A stretch of 64,000 nucleotides of DNA. It comes from Nitrospirota bacterium. Its GTDB lineage: Bacteria > Nitrospirota > Nitrospiria > Nitrospirales > UBA8639. The stretch is taken from the NCBI GenBank assembly GCA_003695915.1, contig RFGF01000041.1:1-64000 (forward strand), written 5' to 3'. Shown piece after piece: positions 44,028 to 52,206 of this stretch (position 1 is the first letter of the stretch; each line of letters begins with the position of its first letter). Position numbers and translations under genes: made by a program. A model generated the notes under the pieces. The model made no database searches. It had not been told where the DNA came from and was given only the letters and a program-made list of their open reading frames with translations.

Positions 44028-45330
44028 AGCCATGACCCTGCAGGAAGCCTTAAAGGCGGTCAAAGCGGAGTTAGGCCCTGACGCCGTCATTGTCTCCACT
44101 CGTCGGGTTCAGCGGGGACACAAATGGTTGGGGCTGTTGAGTCAACCGATGGTCGAGGTGACGGCGGCCGTCGACCGTGTCCAACCGGAGCCGGGACTCG
44201 GCAGAAACGATCATCCTTCCGTTGCCTTCCTAGAGGAAAAATTGCCGAGCCGTGACGAAGCGTTGACGCGGGCGACGGATTTCGAACGACAGTTGCAGCT
44301 GGCTGCCTGGTTGGATCCGCTGAACCGGCAGCTTGCTGAAGTGCGGGACGAACTCGAACGTTTGCGGAGCGAGCGGGCCTCCCACACGATAAGTCTGGAT
44401 CCAATTCGCCAAGAACTCGAGGGGTTGCGCACGATGATGCACCACGCCTTCAGCGATCGGCTTCGCCATCGCGTCGGCACGCTCCCGAGTTCCGTGGCCA
44501 CCGAATTCGATGCGCTGGTGAGCGTGGGCGTGCAACCCGAGGTGGCCTACGAATTGCTTCGTGCTGTAGCCGAAACCTTGGGAACCATGGGGCTGGTGCA
44601 GGCACAGGCGGTCAGAGAGTTTGTCTGGGAACGACTGGAAGCGGCGATCGCCGTGGCAGGCCCGAGCGAACCGATCGAGGGCGAACCGCGGATCGTCATG
44701 CTCGTCGGTCCGACAGGAGTCGGGAAAACGACCACGATCGCGAAATTGGCCGGATTGGCGGCCCAAGGGAATCGGCCGGTGAAAACCGTGCTGGTGACCT
44801 TGGATACCTATCGCGTAGCGGCGGTGGAGCAACTTCGGGTCTATGCACGCATTCTCAAGATTCCGTTGGAAGTGGCGGTTTCCCCGCACGAGTTGGCCGG
44901 GTGTATCGAACGGCATCGGGATGCCGGACTGATTTTCATCGATACCGCCGGACGGAGTCCGCGCGATGCGCATCTTCACGAGGAATTGACGGCCATTGGC
45001 CGCCAGCGCATCAAACTGGAGACGCACTTGGTCTTGGCAGCCACGGCGGAAGAATCCGTTCTCAAAGAAATGGTCCGGCGATACAGCGTCATTCCGATTC
45101 ACCGGTTGCTCTTTACCAAGCTGGATGAAGCCGGTCGATTGGGACATCTCTTCAATCTGCTGTACTTGATGGGGATCCCGGTGTCGTATCTCGCGATGGG
45201 GCAACGAGTGCCCGAAGATGTCACAGTGGCGACCCGGCGGCGAATGATCGAATTACTGAATCTTCCCGATGTGTCGTCATCCGCGAATGACACGGTGTTC
45301 GAACGAAGCGGAGCGCTGACGTCGCCATGA
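44008..45330 (+). CDS. flhF: Flagellar biosynthesis GTPase FlhF
   Basis: A 440-residue SRP-type GTPase that marks where flagella are built. The N-terminal MKLKRYEAMTLQEALKAVKAELGPDAVIVSTR is spread over the first 32 residues and is typical of FlhF; a helical middle follows. The NG domain begins near residue 225, with the GTP-binding loop VGPTGVGKTTTIAKL at about 233, TLDTYRVAAVEQL, FIDTAGRSPRD and FTKLDEAGRLGHLFNL. The start lies within flhA. It overlaps flhG by four bases; together they control flagellar number and, in many bacteria, polar location. Confidence 0.95.
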   Translation: MKLKRYEAMTLQEALKAVKAELGPDAVIVSTRRVQRGHKWLGLLSQPMVEVTAAVDRVQPEPGLGRNDHPSVAFLEEKLPSRDEALTRATDFERQLQLAAWLDPLNRQLAEVRDELERLRSERASHTISLDPIRQELEGLRTMMHHAFSDRLRHRVGTLPSSVATEFDALVSVGVQPEVAYELLRAVAETLGTMGLVQAQAVREFVWERLEAAIAVAGPSEPIEGEPRIVMLVGPTGVGKTTTIAKLAGLAAQGNRPVKTVLVTLDTYRVAAVEQLRVYARILKIPLEVAVSPHELAGCIERHRDAGLIFIDTAGRSPRDAHLHEELTAIGRQRIKLETHLVLAATAEESVLKEMVRRYSVIPIHRLLFTKLDEAGRLGHLFNLLYLMGIPVSYLAMGQRVPEDVTVATRRRMIELLNLPDVSSSANDTVFERSGALTSP

Positions 45331-46235
45331 ACACCGAACGAAAGGTTGTGACACCGATGATCACCGATCAAGCCAGCGGACTGCGGGCGACGGCGGGAAC
45401 CCATGCCCTGCGGTCTCCGCGGGTGCAAGTCATCGCCGTGAGTTCGGGGAAAGGCGGTGTCGGAAAAACCAACATCGTCGCCAATTTGGCAGTGGCTTGC
45501 GCACGTGCTGGTCGACACGTAATGGTGATGGATGCGGATTTGGCCTTGGGCAATGTGGATATTCTCTTGGGATTGGCTCCCACGCACACGATCGAAGACG
45601 TATTGGCCAGGACCAAAAGCTTGGAAGACATCATCGTCCCCGGCCCGGCCGGCATCGACATCCTACCCGCCGCTTCCGGAGCGCAGGAACTGACCCATCT
45701 CACGTATGAACAGCAACTGCACCTGCAGAACGAGTTTCTCAAGCTCCGACGCATTCCCGATTTGCTGTTCATCGATTGCGCTGCCGGTGTGTCGTCCAAT
45801 GTCCTGTATTTTAGCCTGGTCGCCCACGACAGCGTGGTCGTGATTTCACCAGATCCCGCTTCGCTCACGGACGCCTATGCGACGGTCAAAATTCTCTCCA
45901 CTCGGTATCAGCAGCGCCGCTTTCGATTTCTCGTGAACATGGCGCGGTCCGCACAGGAGGGGAGCGAGGTGTTTCGAAAATTCAGCATGGTCACGGATCG
46001 GTTTCTCGATCTGTCGCTCGATTACATGGGATGGATTCCTTTGGATCCAGCTGTGCCGCTCGCCGTCGCCCGGCAACGCGCGGTGGTGGAAGCGTATCCG
46101 AAAGCTCCGTCGAGCCGAGCCTTCTGTCGGTTGGTTCCGCACCTCGATCGATGGCGGAGCGAACGTCCAATGTACGGCGGGCTGCACTTGTTCGGACCAG
46201 CGAGTTGGGGGGCGGCCTTGGAACCTATCGCCTAA
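45327..46235 (+). CDS. flhG: MinD-like ATPase FlhG (FleN), flagellar number regulator
   Basis: A 302-residue MinD/ParA-family ATPase. It has the deviant Walker A SSGKGGVGKTNIVANLA at about residue 40, MDADLALGNVDILLGLAP and the FIDCAAGVSS block. FlhG counteracts FlhF and, in polar flagellates, also restrains the FleQ-type sigma-54 activator. Its ATG overlaps the flhF stop. The final 25 residues lack the long amphipathic MinD helix in an obvious form, so membrane binding cannot be judged by eye. Confidence 0.94.
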   Translation: MNTERKVVTPMITDQASGLRATAGTHALRSPRVQVIAVSSGKGGVGKTNIVANLAVACARAGRHVMVMDADLALGNVDILLGLAPTHTIEDVLARTKSLEDIIVPGPAGIDILPAASGAQELTHLTYEQQLHLQNEFLKLRRIPDLLFIDCAAGVSSNVLYFSLVAHDSVVVISPDPASLTDAYATVKILSTRYQQRRFRFLVNMARSAQEGSEVFRKFSMVTDRFLDLSLDYMGWIPLDPAVPLAVARQRAVVEAYPKAPSSRAFCRLVPHLDRWRSERPMYGGLHLFGPASWGAALEPIA

Positions 46236-46304
46236 CACCAGTGATGCCTTCATCCCTTGTTCGGCTCGAGTGGATGTTCTACCCAGCCTTTATCTCGAGG
46301 TGAT

Positions 46305-47108
46305 ATGAAACGACCATCGTTGCCTAAAGCGCCTTCGAAAGAGAAATCGGCCATGGACGATGCCCCCGTCTCCGCGACGCCGACAAAATTGAACTTGACG
46401 AGACAAGAGCGCGAAGAATTGATTCGGGATTTTCTTCCCATCATCAAATACATGGCCTTACGTCTGGCCGTGCGGGTCTCGAGCGGGTTGAACGTCGAAG
46501 ATTTGATCAGTGCCGGAACCGTGGGACTGTTGGATGCCATCTCCAAGTTCGATCCTTCCAGGGAGATCAAGTTTCGTACCTATGCAGAGTTTCGGATTCG
46601 CGGGGCCATGCTGGATGAAATCCGGGCCATGGACTGGGTTCCACGGTCCATGCGCGAACGCATCGGAAAAATTCAGAACGCCGCCAATACGCTCACCAAA
46701 CGCAAGGGGCGTCCGCCCACCGAAGAAGAATTGGCTCGAGAATTGGACATGGACCCCGAAGACGTTGACGAAACACTCATGCAAGCCAAAGGCGCTGTGA
46801 TGCTGAGCCTCGAGGATTTGGGCGTGAACGAAGACGAGACCCATCCCATTTTAGATGCCTTAGCGGATCGCGAACAGCCCGATCCGTTGGAATCGCTGCT
46901 GTCCGAAGATACGCGGAAACTGTTGGCCCAGGCCATCGATCAGTTGCCGGAACGCCAGCGCTTGGTCTTGACGCTGTATTATTTTGAAGAACTCACGATG
47001 AAGGAAATCGGTGCACTGCTCAACGTCACGGAATCGCGCATCTGTCAATTGCATGCCCAAGCCATGGTGCGTCTGCGAGCGGCCCTCCACAGTCACCTCG
47101 CGAGGTAA
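46305..47108 (+). CDS. fliA: RNA polymerase sigma factor for flagellar operons (sigma-28, FliA/WhiG)
   Basis: A 267-residue sigma factor. Region 2 shows FLPIIKYMALRLAVRV, DLISAGTVGLLDAISKFDP and the EIKFRTYAEFRIRGAMLDEIRAMDWVPRS tract (continuous in the protein, the hallmark of sigma-28). Region 3 (RKGRPPTEEELARELDM) and region 4 (LPERQRLVLTLYYFEELTMKEIGALLNVTESRICQLH, in two adjacent parts) are complete. ATG 46305 is preceded by CGAGGTGA; an upstream in-frame codon lacks one. No flgM-like anti-sigma gene is adjacent. Confidence 0.96.
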   Translation: MKRPSLPKAPSKEKSAMDDAPVSATPTKLNLTRQEREELIRDFLPIIKYMALRLAVRVSSGLNVEDLISAGTVGLLDAISKFDPSREIKFRTYAEFRIRGAMLDEIRAMDWVPRSMRERIGKIQNAANTLTKRKGRPPTEEELARELDMDPEDVDETLMQAKGAVMLSLEDLGVNEDETHPILDALADREQPDPLESLLSEDTRKLLAQAIDQLPERQRLVLTLYYFEELTMKEIGALLNVTESRICQLHAQAMVRLRAALHSHLAR

Positions 47109-47291
47109 CCGATACCGACCGTCATCCGTGCCATACGCACATCGGTGAGGATCGGCGCGCGAATGCTCCGCGCGGCGGCTTGTCTGACCGTTGCCATCTT
47201 GCTTTAGTTTTCTCGATCCGAGGCCGACAGTGATGTCTGAAAGGGCCCTGACGGACTTGGCCCTCGCCTGAATGTGAAAGGCCACCACGAC

Positions 47292-48518
47292 ATGCTCCCC
47301 TGTTCAGATGCCATGATAGGACAGACCGATTCACCGGACCATGTTCAGGAACCCTGGACGACCGCGACGATCCTCATCGTCGACGACGAGAAAACCGCTC
47401 GGATGATCACCCGGCGTCGATTGGAACGGTTAGGCTGTCGCGTCTTGGAGGTCGAAAACGGGAAAGAGGGATTGGACGTGCTCCGACGAGAGAATGTGGA
47501 TCTCGTGGTCTGCGATTGGATGATGCCGGAAATGGACGGTCCGAGCCTGTGCGATGCCATCAAGGCTGATGAGGGATTACGGTCCGTGTATGTCCTTCTC
47601 ATGACCGCTTTGGATCAGCCGGATCAAATCGCCGAGGGACTTCGTCAAGGCGCGGACGATTTTCTCGCCAAAACGGCCAGCGAACAGGAAATTGCCGCAC
47701 GCATCAATGCCGGTCTGCGTACCCGCGGGCTCATGAAACGATTGACGGACTCCTATCGGGTCATCGCTGAAAAGCAGGAGGAATTGGAAAGCGAGTTGCG
47801 GTCGGCCTCGGAATTTGTGGTCTCGCTGCTCCCGCCTCAGGGCATGATTTCGCCACGAATCGAACTGGGCTGGCAGTTCCTGCCATCCTCAAAATTGGGG
47901 GGCGACCTATTTCAAGTCGTGCAGTGGGATGAGGACTATTTGGGACTCATGATATTGGATATGTCCGGTCATGGGATCGGACCCGCCTTACGGGCGGTGT
48001 CGTTGGCGATGGCGTTTCGTCCGGAAATTGTCCGGCAACGCTCTGCGTCGTTCGATCCCGGCGACATACTGCAGGGATTCAATCGCGACTATCCCGTCAC
48101 CGATCAGGGAGAGTATTTCACGATGTGGCTCGGAAGCCTTCATCGTCCGAGCCGAACGCTTCGCTATGCCGCTGCTGGTCATCCGGCGGCGATTCTGGTC
48201 CGCGCCGATCGGTCCTTGGTGCGGTTAGGGGCGCAAACATGGCCGGTCGGATTTGGCGTGAATGAAGACTATGCAACACGCTCGCAGCAAGTCGAACCCG
48301 GTGATCGCTTGTATCTCTATACGGATGGTCTGTACGAAATATTTTCCCCATCGGACCACATGTGGGGCAAGGAAGGATTGGAGCATGCCTGTACGGAGGC
48401 TCATGAACAGCCGCTGCATACCGCACTGCCTTGGATCGTGGATCGAGCCCGCCATTGGCAACAACGGCAACTCTTTCGGGATGATGTGGCGTTGGTGGGG
48501 ATCGACATCCAAGCCTAA
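47292..48518 (+). CDS. Response regulator with PP2C-type (RsbU/SpoIIE) serine phosphatase output
   Basis: A 408-residue two-domain protein. The receiver (residues 25-145) has the VDDEK pocket, phospho-acceptor D75 (VVCDWMMPEMDG) and a lysine in LAKTAS. After a coiled linker, the phosphatase domain (about 190-405) has the metal-binding GGDLFQV and LDMSGHGIGPAL segments, LRYAAAGHP, LYLYTDGLYE and the last FRDDVALVG aspartates, so it should be active. Such proteins dephosphorylate STAS-domain antagonists. The likely substrate, a STAS protein, is encoded two bases downstream. Start is ATG 47292 or GTG 47274; AAAGG lies ten bases before the former. Confidence 0.9.
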   Translation: MLPCSDAMIGQTDSPDHVQEPWTTATILIVDDEKTARMITRRRLERLGCRVLEVENGKEGLDVLRRENVDLVVCDWMMPEMDGPSLCDAIKADEGLRSVYVLLMTALDQPDQIAEGLRQGADDFLAKTASEQEIAARINAGLRTRGLMKRLTDSYRVIAEKQEELESELRSASEFVVSLLPPQGMISPRIELGWQFLPSSKLGGDLFQVVQWDEDYLGLMILDMSGHGIGPALRAVSLAMAFRPEIVRQRSASFDPGDILQGFNRDYPVTDQGEYFTMWLGSLHRPSRTLRYAAAGHPAAILVRADRSLVRLGAQTWPVGFGVNEDYATRSQQVEPGDRLYLYTDGLYEIFSPSDHMWGKEGLEHACTEAHEQPLHTALPWIVDRARHWQQRQLFRDDVALVGIDIQA

Positions 48519-48520
48519 TC

Positions 48521-48912
48521 ATGGAGCACGCCGCGATGCTGATCACTGTTCGGCAACGGCAGCACATCGTGATTCTCGAATTGTCAGGGCGATTCGACTT
48601 TCGATCGAGCAAGCCGTTCCAGAACGCCTTGCTCGACGCTCAACAGGAGATGGCTCGATATCTGGTCATCGATCTGGCCAAGGTGTCGTTCATCGACAGC
48701 GCCGCGTTGGGATTGTTGTCCATGTGGCATACGCGATTACGTGAGGAAGGGTGCTGCTGCGATTGGCCGGTGCTACGGGATATGTGCACAAGGTGTTCGA
48801 GTTGTTTCGCATTGGCCAGTTGATTCCCACATATCCGACGGTGGAAGCGGCGATTCGTGCCACACCGGTCTGCAAAACGACCGAACAACCGGCGTCGACG
48901 GGAGCAAGCTGA
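48521..48912 (+). CDS. STAS-domain anti-sigma factor antagonist (RsbV-like), interrupted by a frameshift
   Basis: The first 77 codons (48521-48751) encode the front of a STAS domain, with LELSGRFDFRSS and the phosphorylatable serine S60 in VSFIDSAALGLL. After REEG the frame becomes a cysteine-rich run of nonsense-like sequence ending at 48823. The next frame, from GTG 48751, continues the fold exactly: VLLRLAGATGYVHKVFELF, then the typical IGQLIPTYPTVEAAI, ending at 48912. One extra G in the GGG run at 48749-48751 would restore a 130-residue protein. So this is a sequencing error, a decayed gene or a recoded gene. It sits between a PP2C phosphatase and a HATPase protein. Confidence 0.8.
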
Positions 48913-49871
48913 TGACCGCGAAAGCATCTTCTCCCCATATTTTGGTCGTGGATGACGATCCGCTCAACCGGCAGGTCCTCGCTGAATATCTCGAAGAGAC
49001 CGGCTATGAACTGATCGTCACGGAGCACGGGGCTGCGGCATTGGCTTATGTGGAGCAACCGGCAAACCGTGTGGATGCCATTTTGCTGGATTGGATGATG
49101 CCCGAAATGGACGGCATGGCGTTTGTCCGCCGAATGCGGGACATCGAGGCGAGACGATCGATTCCCATCATTATGCAGACGGCGCTCGGCGATCCGGACC
49201 GCATACGGGAGGGGTTGGAAGCCGGCGTCTTTTATTATCTGGTGAAGCCGTTTGGAGCGGAGATTCTCAAAGCGGTGGTCAACGCCGCTCTTCGCCGATT
49301 TCGGGAACATGAACGCCAAAGGCTGGATCTGGAGGAGCAGGCCTTTTCCCTGACGTTCATGGAATCCGCGACATTCCGCGTGCGAACTCTGCCGGAAGTG
49401 CATGCTGTGGCCCTCTTGTTGGCTAAAGCGTGTCCTGACCCCGATCGCATCATCATGGGCCTCACGGATTTGTTGGTCAATGCGGTCGAGCATGGAAACC
49501 TTGAAATCTCTTATGACGAAAAAACTCGCCTCCAAGAAGAGGAACGATGGGAAGCCGAAATTGAACATCGACTCACCTTGCCCCGTTATCGAGAAAAGTC
49601 GGTGACGGTCGACTTCGAACGCAAAAACGGCGAAATTCAGATCACGATTACGGACGAGGGCAGCGGATTCGACTGGAAACCGTACATGGAGTTGCAACCC
49701 GAAACTCTTGTCATGGGTCACGGACGAGGGATTGCTATGGCCAAGGCGCTGGCGTTCGACTCGATGGAATATCGCGACAAAGGCAATGTCGTCGTGTGCC
49801 GAATATCGGAAAGGGCTCTCCGCTCGGGAAGACCACATGACGCCGCTTCAACCGCAAGCATGTCCGGTTGA
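48912..49871 (+). CDS. Response regulator fused to RsbW-like HATPase (anti-sigma/serine kinase type)
   Basis: A 319-residue protein. The receiver (residues 8-125) has VDDDP, phospho-acceptor D60 (LLDWMMPEMDG) and KPF. The C-terminal domain (about 155-300) is a GHKL ATPase of the anti-sigma type: N-box TDLLVNAVEHGN, G1 TDEGSGFDWK and G2 GHGRGIAMAKAL. There is no dimerisation/phospho-histidine domain, so it resembles RsbW serine kinases rather than a histidine kinase. ATG 48912 overlaps the restored STAS stop, and GGAG lies upstream. With its two neighbours it makes a complete partner-switching set. Confidence 0.88.
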   Translation: MTAKASSPHILVVDDDPLNRQVLAEYLEETGYELIVTEHGAAALAYVEQPANRVDAILLDWMMPEMDGMAFVRRMRDIEARRSIPIIMQTALGDPDRIREGLEAGVFYYLVKPFGAEILKAVVNAALRRFREHERQRLDLEEQAFSLTFMESATFRVRTLPEVHAVALLLAKACPDPDRIIMGLTDLLVNAVEHGNLEISYDEKTRLQEEERWEAEIEHRLTLPRYREKSVTVDFERKNGEIQITITDEGSGFDWKPYMELQPETLVMGHGRGIAMAKALAFDSMEYRDKGNVVVCRISERALRSGRPHDAASTASMSG

Positions 49872-50181
49872 GAAGACTCCTATGCTCTCGCGCCTGGGCT
49901 CGACTCCTTGTCTGACAGGGAATAGAAACCGGCTTCCGTGCCTGCAGCCCAACCTATCACGATGCCAGATTTTTCGCGGCCAGGTCATGGCTCGGCTTGT
50001 ACTGCACCTTGGACGGTGATCGGTCTCTCGGCCATCCGACATCGGCGGAGAAAAATCCATCGCATAGAGCCGATGCCAGGCAATACGCAATGGATGCTTG
50101 TTTTGTTCGTGCACGTCGCAGGTGTGGATTATCTGTGAATCCTCTGGAAAACACCGAGTCGAGAAACTGTCGAGCGATTCG
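49872..50181 (+). other. Intergenic region before the histidine kinase gene
   Basis: A 310-base gap. Frames crossing it, such as the minus-strand one at 49848-50267, have no recognisable similarity and are arginine/cysteine/histidine-rich, as expected of shadows. No convincing promoter or terminator was seen. Confidence 0.4.
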
Positions 50182-51552
50182 ATGTTCTCTCGTGCCATGA
50201 ACCAATCGACGACGGTCCCACACACAACGCAAGCCGATCGCGAGACATCCGCTGGTTCGTCGACCAACGAGGGCGAACGGCAACCAATCGTACGTCTCGA
50301 CGGCGATCACGCACGGGATCTTCTTGATTGGATTTTTAACCATATGAACGAAGGGGTATGTCTCGTCGATGCCCACGGCAATCTCGTGATGTTGAATGCG
50401 CAAGCCGAACGTTTGCTGGGTGCGAAGGCCCAGGAACTGCTCCATCAATCCTTTGAATCATTGATCATTTCCGACGACATGGGTAGTGGCGAGAGTCCGA
50501 ACTCGGAGCCCGCATCTAGCCACACATCGCCTGCCGTCGGCCGCCTCCGAACCATGCGCCGTTTGGATGGACGGCCGATCCGTCTTCGTTGCCGACGACG
50601 ACCTGTGATATTGAGCTCCGGAGAGATGGGCGAGCTTCTTCTCGTTGATCCGCAGGAGGAAGCCATTTCGGGGCAGGATGGCACGGTGTCTTTTGCTCCC
50701 GTCGGCCAACAGCACGCTCCCCCGCCGTCATGGCCTCCCTCGAGGGATACGGTCGATCGATCCAAACGCATGCAGCTTCAGTTTTTAGCGAAAATCTCCC
50801 ATGAGCTCCGGACTCCCATGCATGCCATCCTGGGGTTCGCCTCCTTGGCGATCGAGAAGTGGGGACAGATTGCTCCGGAAACACTCCTGCGGTATGTCGC
50901 CTTGATTCGAGAAAGCGGAGACCGGCTCGTGCGACTGGTCAATGCGTTGTTGGATCTGTCCAAGCTCCAAGCGGGACACATTCATTTGAGGCTGGAGGAG
51001 ACGGATTTTCGCCCTCTCGTAGAGCAGGTGATTGTGCAGATGGAAAGCTTGTGGCGCGAAAACGGTTTATCGATCCGTTGGGAACATTCGTTGCCGACGG
51101 CCACGGTGACCTGCGATGTCGATCGCGTGACCCAAGTGGTCTGGAATCTGCTCTCGAACGCCGTCAAGTTTTCTCCACAAGGAGGCACCATCTTCCTTTC
51201 TCTCGTCGAGGATACGCTTCCTGCCGGACGACGAGAGGACGATTATGACTGGTTGCCCGCCGTTCGATTGTCGATCCGAGATCAAGGAGAGGGCATTCCC
51301 CCGAACGAGTGCAGCAGCATTTTTGATCCCTTTGTACAAGCATCCGGACACAATAGGTTCGTGAACGGCACCGGGTTGGGCTTGGCGATTTGTCGAGAAA
51401 TCGTCCTGGCTCATGGGGGGAAGATCTGGGCCGACAATCATCCCTCCGGCGGCACAATTGTTTCGGTCACGCTTCCGCAATGGATGCCTGGCTGGCTTCG
51501 CGACACCGGGTTCTCTTCCTCTTGTCCGCAAGCGCCCAAGCAGGATACTTGA
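50182..51552 (+). CDS. Soluble PAS-domain sensor histidine kinase
   Basis: A 456-residue kinase without membrane segments. A PAS domain at about residues 45-170 (FNHMNEGVCLVDAHGNLVMLNAQAERLLGA, in two adjoining parts) is followed by a variable linker. The dimerisation helix has H207 in FLAKISHELRTPMHAILGF. The ATPase domain shows the VWNLLSNAVKFSPQGG N-box, IRDQGEGIPP and GTGLGLAICREI. Initiation at ATG 50182 or 50197 is more likely than the earlier codon at 50098. Nearby receivers (47292, 48912, 35419) are possible partners, but no direct link is shown. Confidence 0.88.
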   Translation: MFSRAMNQSTTVPHTTQADRETSAGSSTNEGERQPIVRLDGDHARDLLDWIFNHMNEGVCLVDAHGNLVMLNAQAERLLGAKAQELLHQSFESLIISDDMGSGESPNSEPASSHTSPAVGRLRTMRRLDGRPIRLRCRRRPVILSSGEMGELLLVDPQEEAISGQDGTVSFAPVGQQHAPPPSWPPSRDTVDRSKRMQLQFLAKISHELRTPMHAILGFASLAIEKWGQIAPETLLRYVALIRESGDRLVRLVNALLDLSKLQAGHIHLRLEETDFRPLVEQVIVQMESLWRENGLSIRWEHSLPTATVTCDVDRVTQVVWNLLSNAVKFSPQGGTIFLSLVEDTLPAGRREDDYDWLPAVRLSIRDQGEGIPPNECSSIFDPFVQASGHNRFVNGTGLGLAICREIVLAHGGKIWADNHPSGGTIVSVTLPQWMPGWLRDTGFSSSCPQAPKQDT

Positions 51553-51850
51553 CCTGCACGACGATCTCCCGGCACGTATGTGAATCTTCTGGGTGTTCCA
51601 CCGTTAAGTTGGGAACTCCCGTTCCCGAAATGGTGCAGTATGGATGTCGCAAAGGACGACACGAGATCACCCCAACGTGCGCAACGGGTCGTTGCGCAGC
51701 AGTCAATCGCTTTTCGTCACGGTCAGAAAGCCGATATGGCGAGCTCGCTTCGGAGCTCTGGTGATCCAGCCATGACGAATGTCCTGCTCGAAGCGGAGAT
51801 CGGTGCCTGTTCTCTCTCGTGCGCTATTCGTGCGAGAACATGGAGCGCGC

Positions 51851-52120
51851 ATGTCGACCGTTGATGTGGATAGAGAGCGGCGGCGAATTATTCTGCGCGG
51901 AGGCGTCACCATATTCAAGGTCGCCGATCTCCACGAGGCGCTTCTTGCGCTTTCTCGCAATGACGCTCCCATCGACGTCGACCTGTCCGCCGTCGATCAT
52001 CTCGACAGTGCAGCCATTCAGGTGCTCTTGGTGGCTGTCCGGTCTGCCCCTGTGACCGTGTGCGGGTTGTCGCTGTCCGTGCGCAAACGCTGTCGAATGA
52101 TCGGACTCGAAACACTTTAA
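51851..52120 (+). CDS. Small STAS-domain protein (MlaB/RsbV-like)
   Basis: An 89-residue single STAS domain. The central IDVDLSAVDHLDSAAIQVLLVA contains S53 at the usual phosphorylation position; the N-terminal strand (RIILRGGVTIFKVADLHEAL) and the end (VRKRCRMIGLETL) fit the fold. ATG 51851 follows TGGAGC; longer frames upstream have no similarity. It lies just before the chemotaxis operon and may be an alternative or additional target of the PP2C/HATPase pair at 47292-49871. STAS proteins like this also occur at the head of chemotaxis clusters in other bacteria, where their role is poorly defined. Confidence 0.8.
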   Translation: MSTVDVDRERRRIILRGGVTIFKVADLHEALLALSRNDAPIDVDLSAVDHLDSAAIQVLLVAVRSAPVTVCGLSLSVRKRCRMIGLETL

Positions 52121-52206
52121 CGCGGGAAAGCAGTGACCAAAAAAGACGGACCTCCGTCGATCGGGTTTTTCGTATCGTGCAATGAGCCACTGAGTCGGAG
52201 CTGAGG

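Noticed and set aside
48740-48756. Programmed -1 frameshift in the STAS gene
   Set aside because: The bases around the junction do not form a slippery heptamer and no stable downstream structure was obvious, so an indel is the simpler explanation. It is kept open only as an alternative.
48741-48911. Extended N-terminus for the receiver-HATPase protein, starting at 48741
   Set aside because: The extra residues have no similarity, and the same DNA in another frame encodes the second half of the STAS domain. The start at 48912 has its own ribosome binding site.
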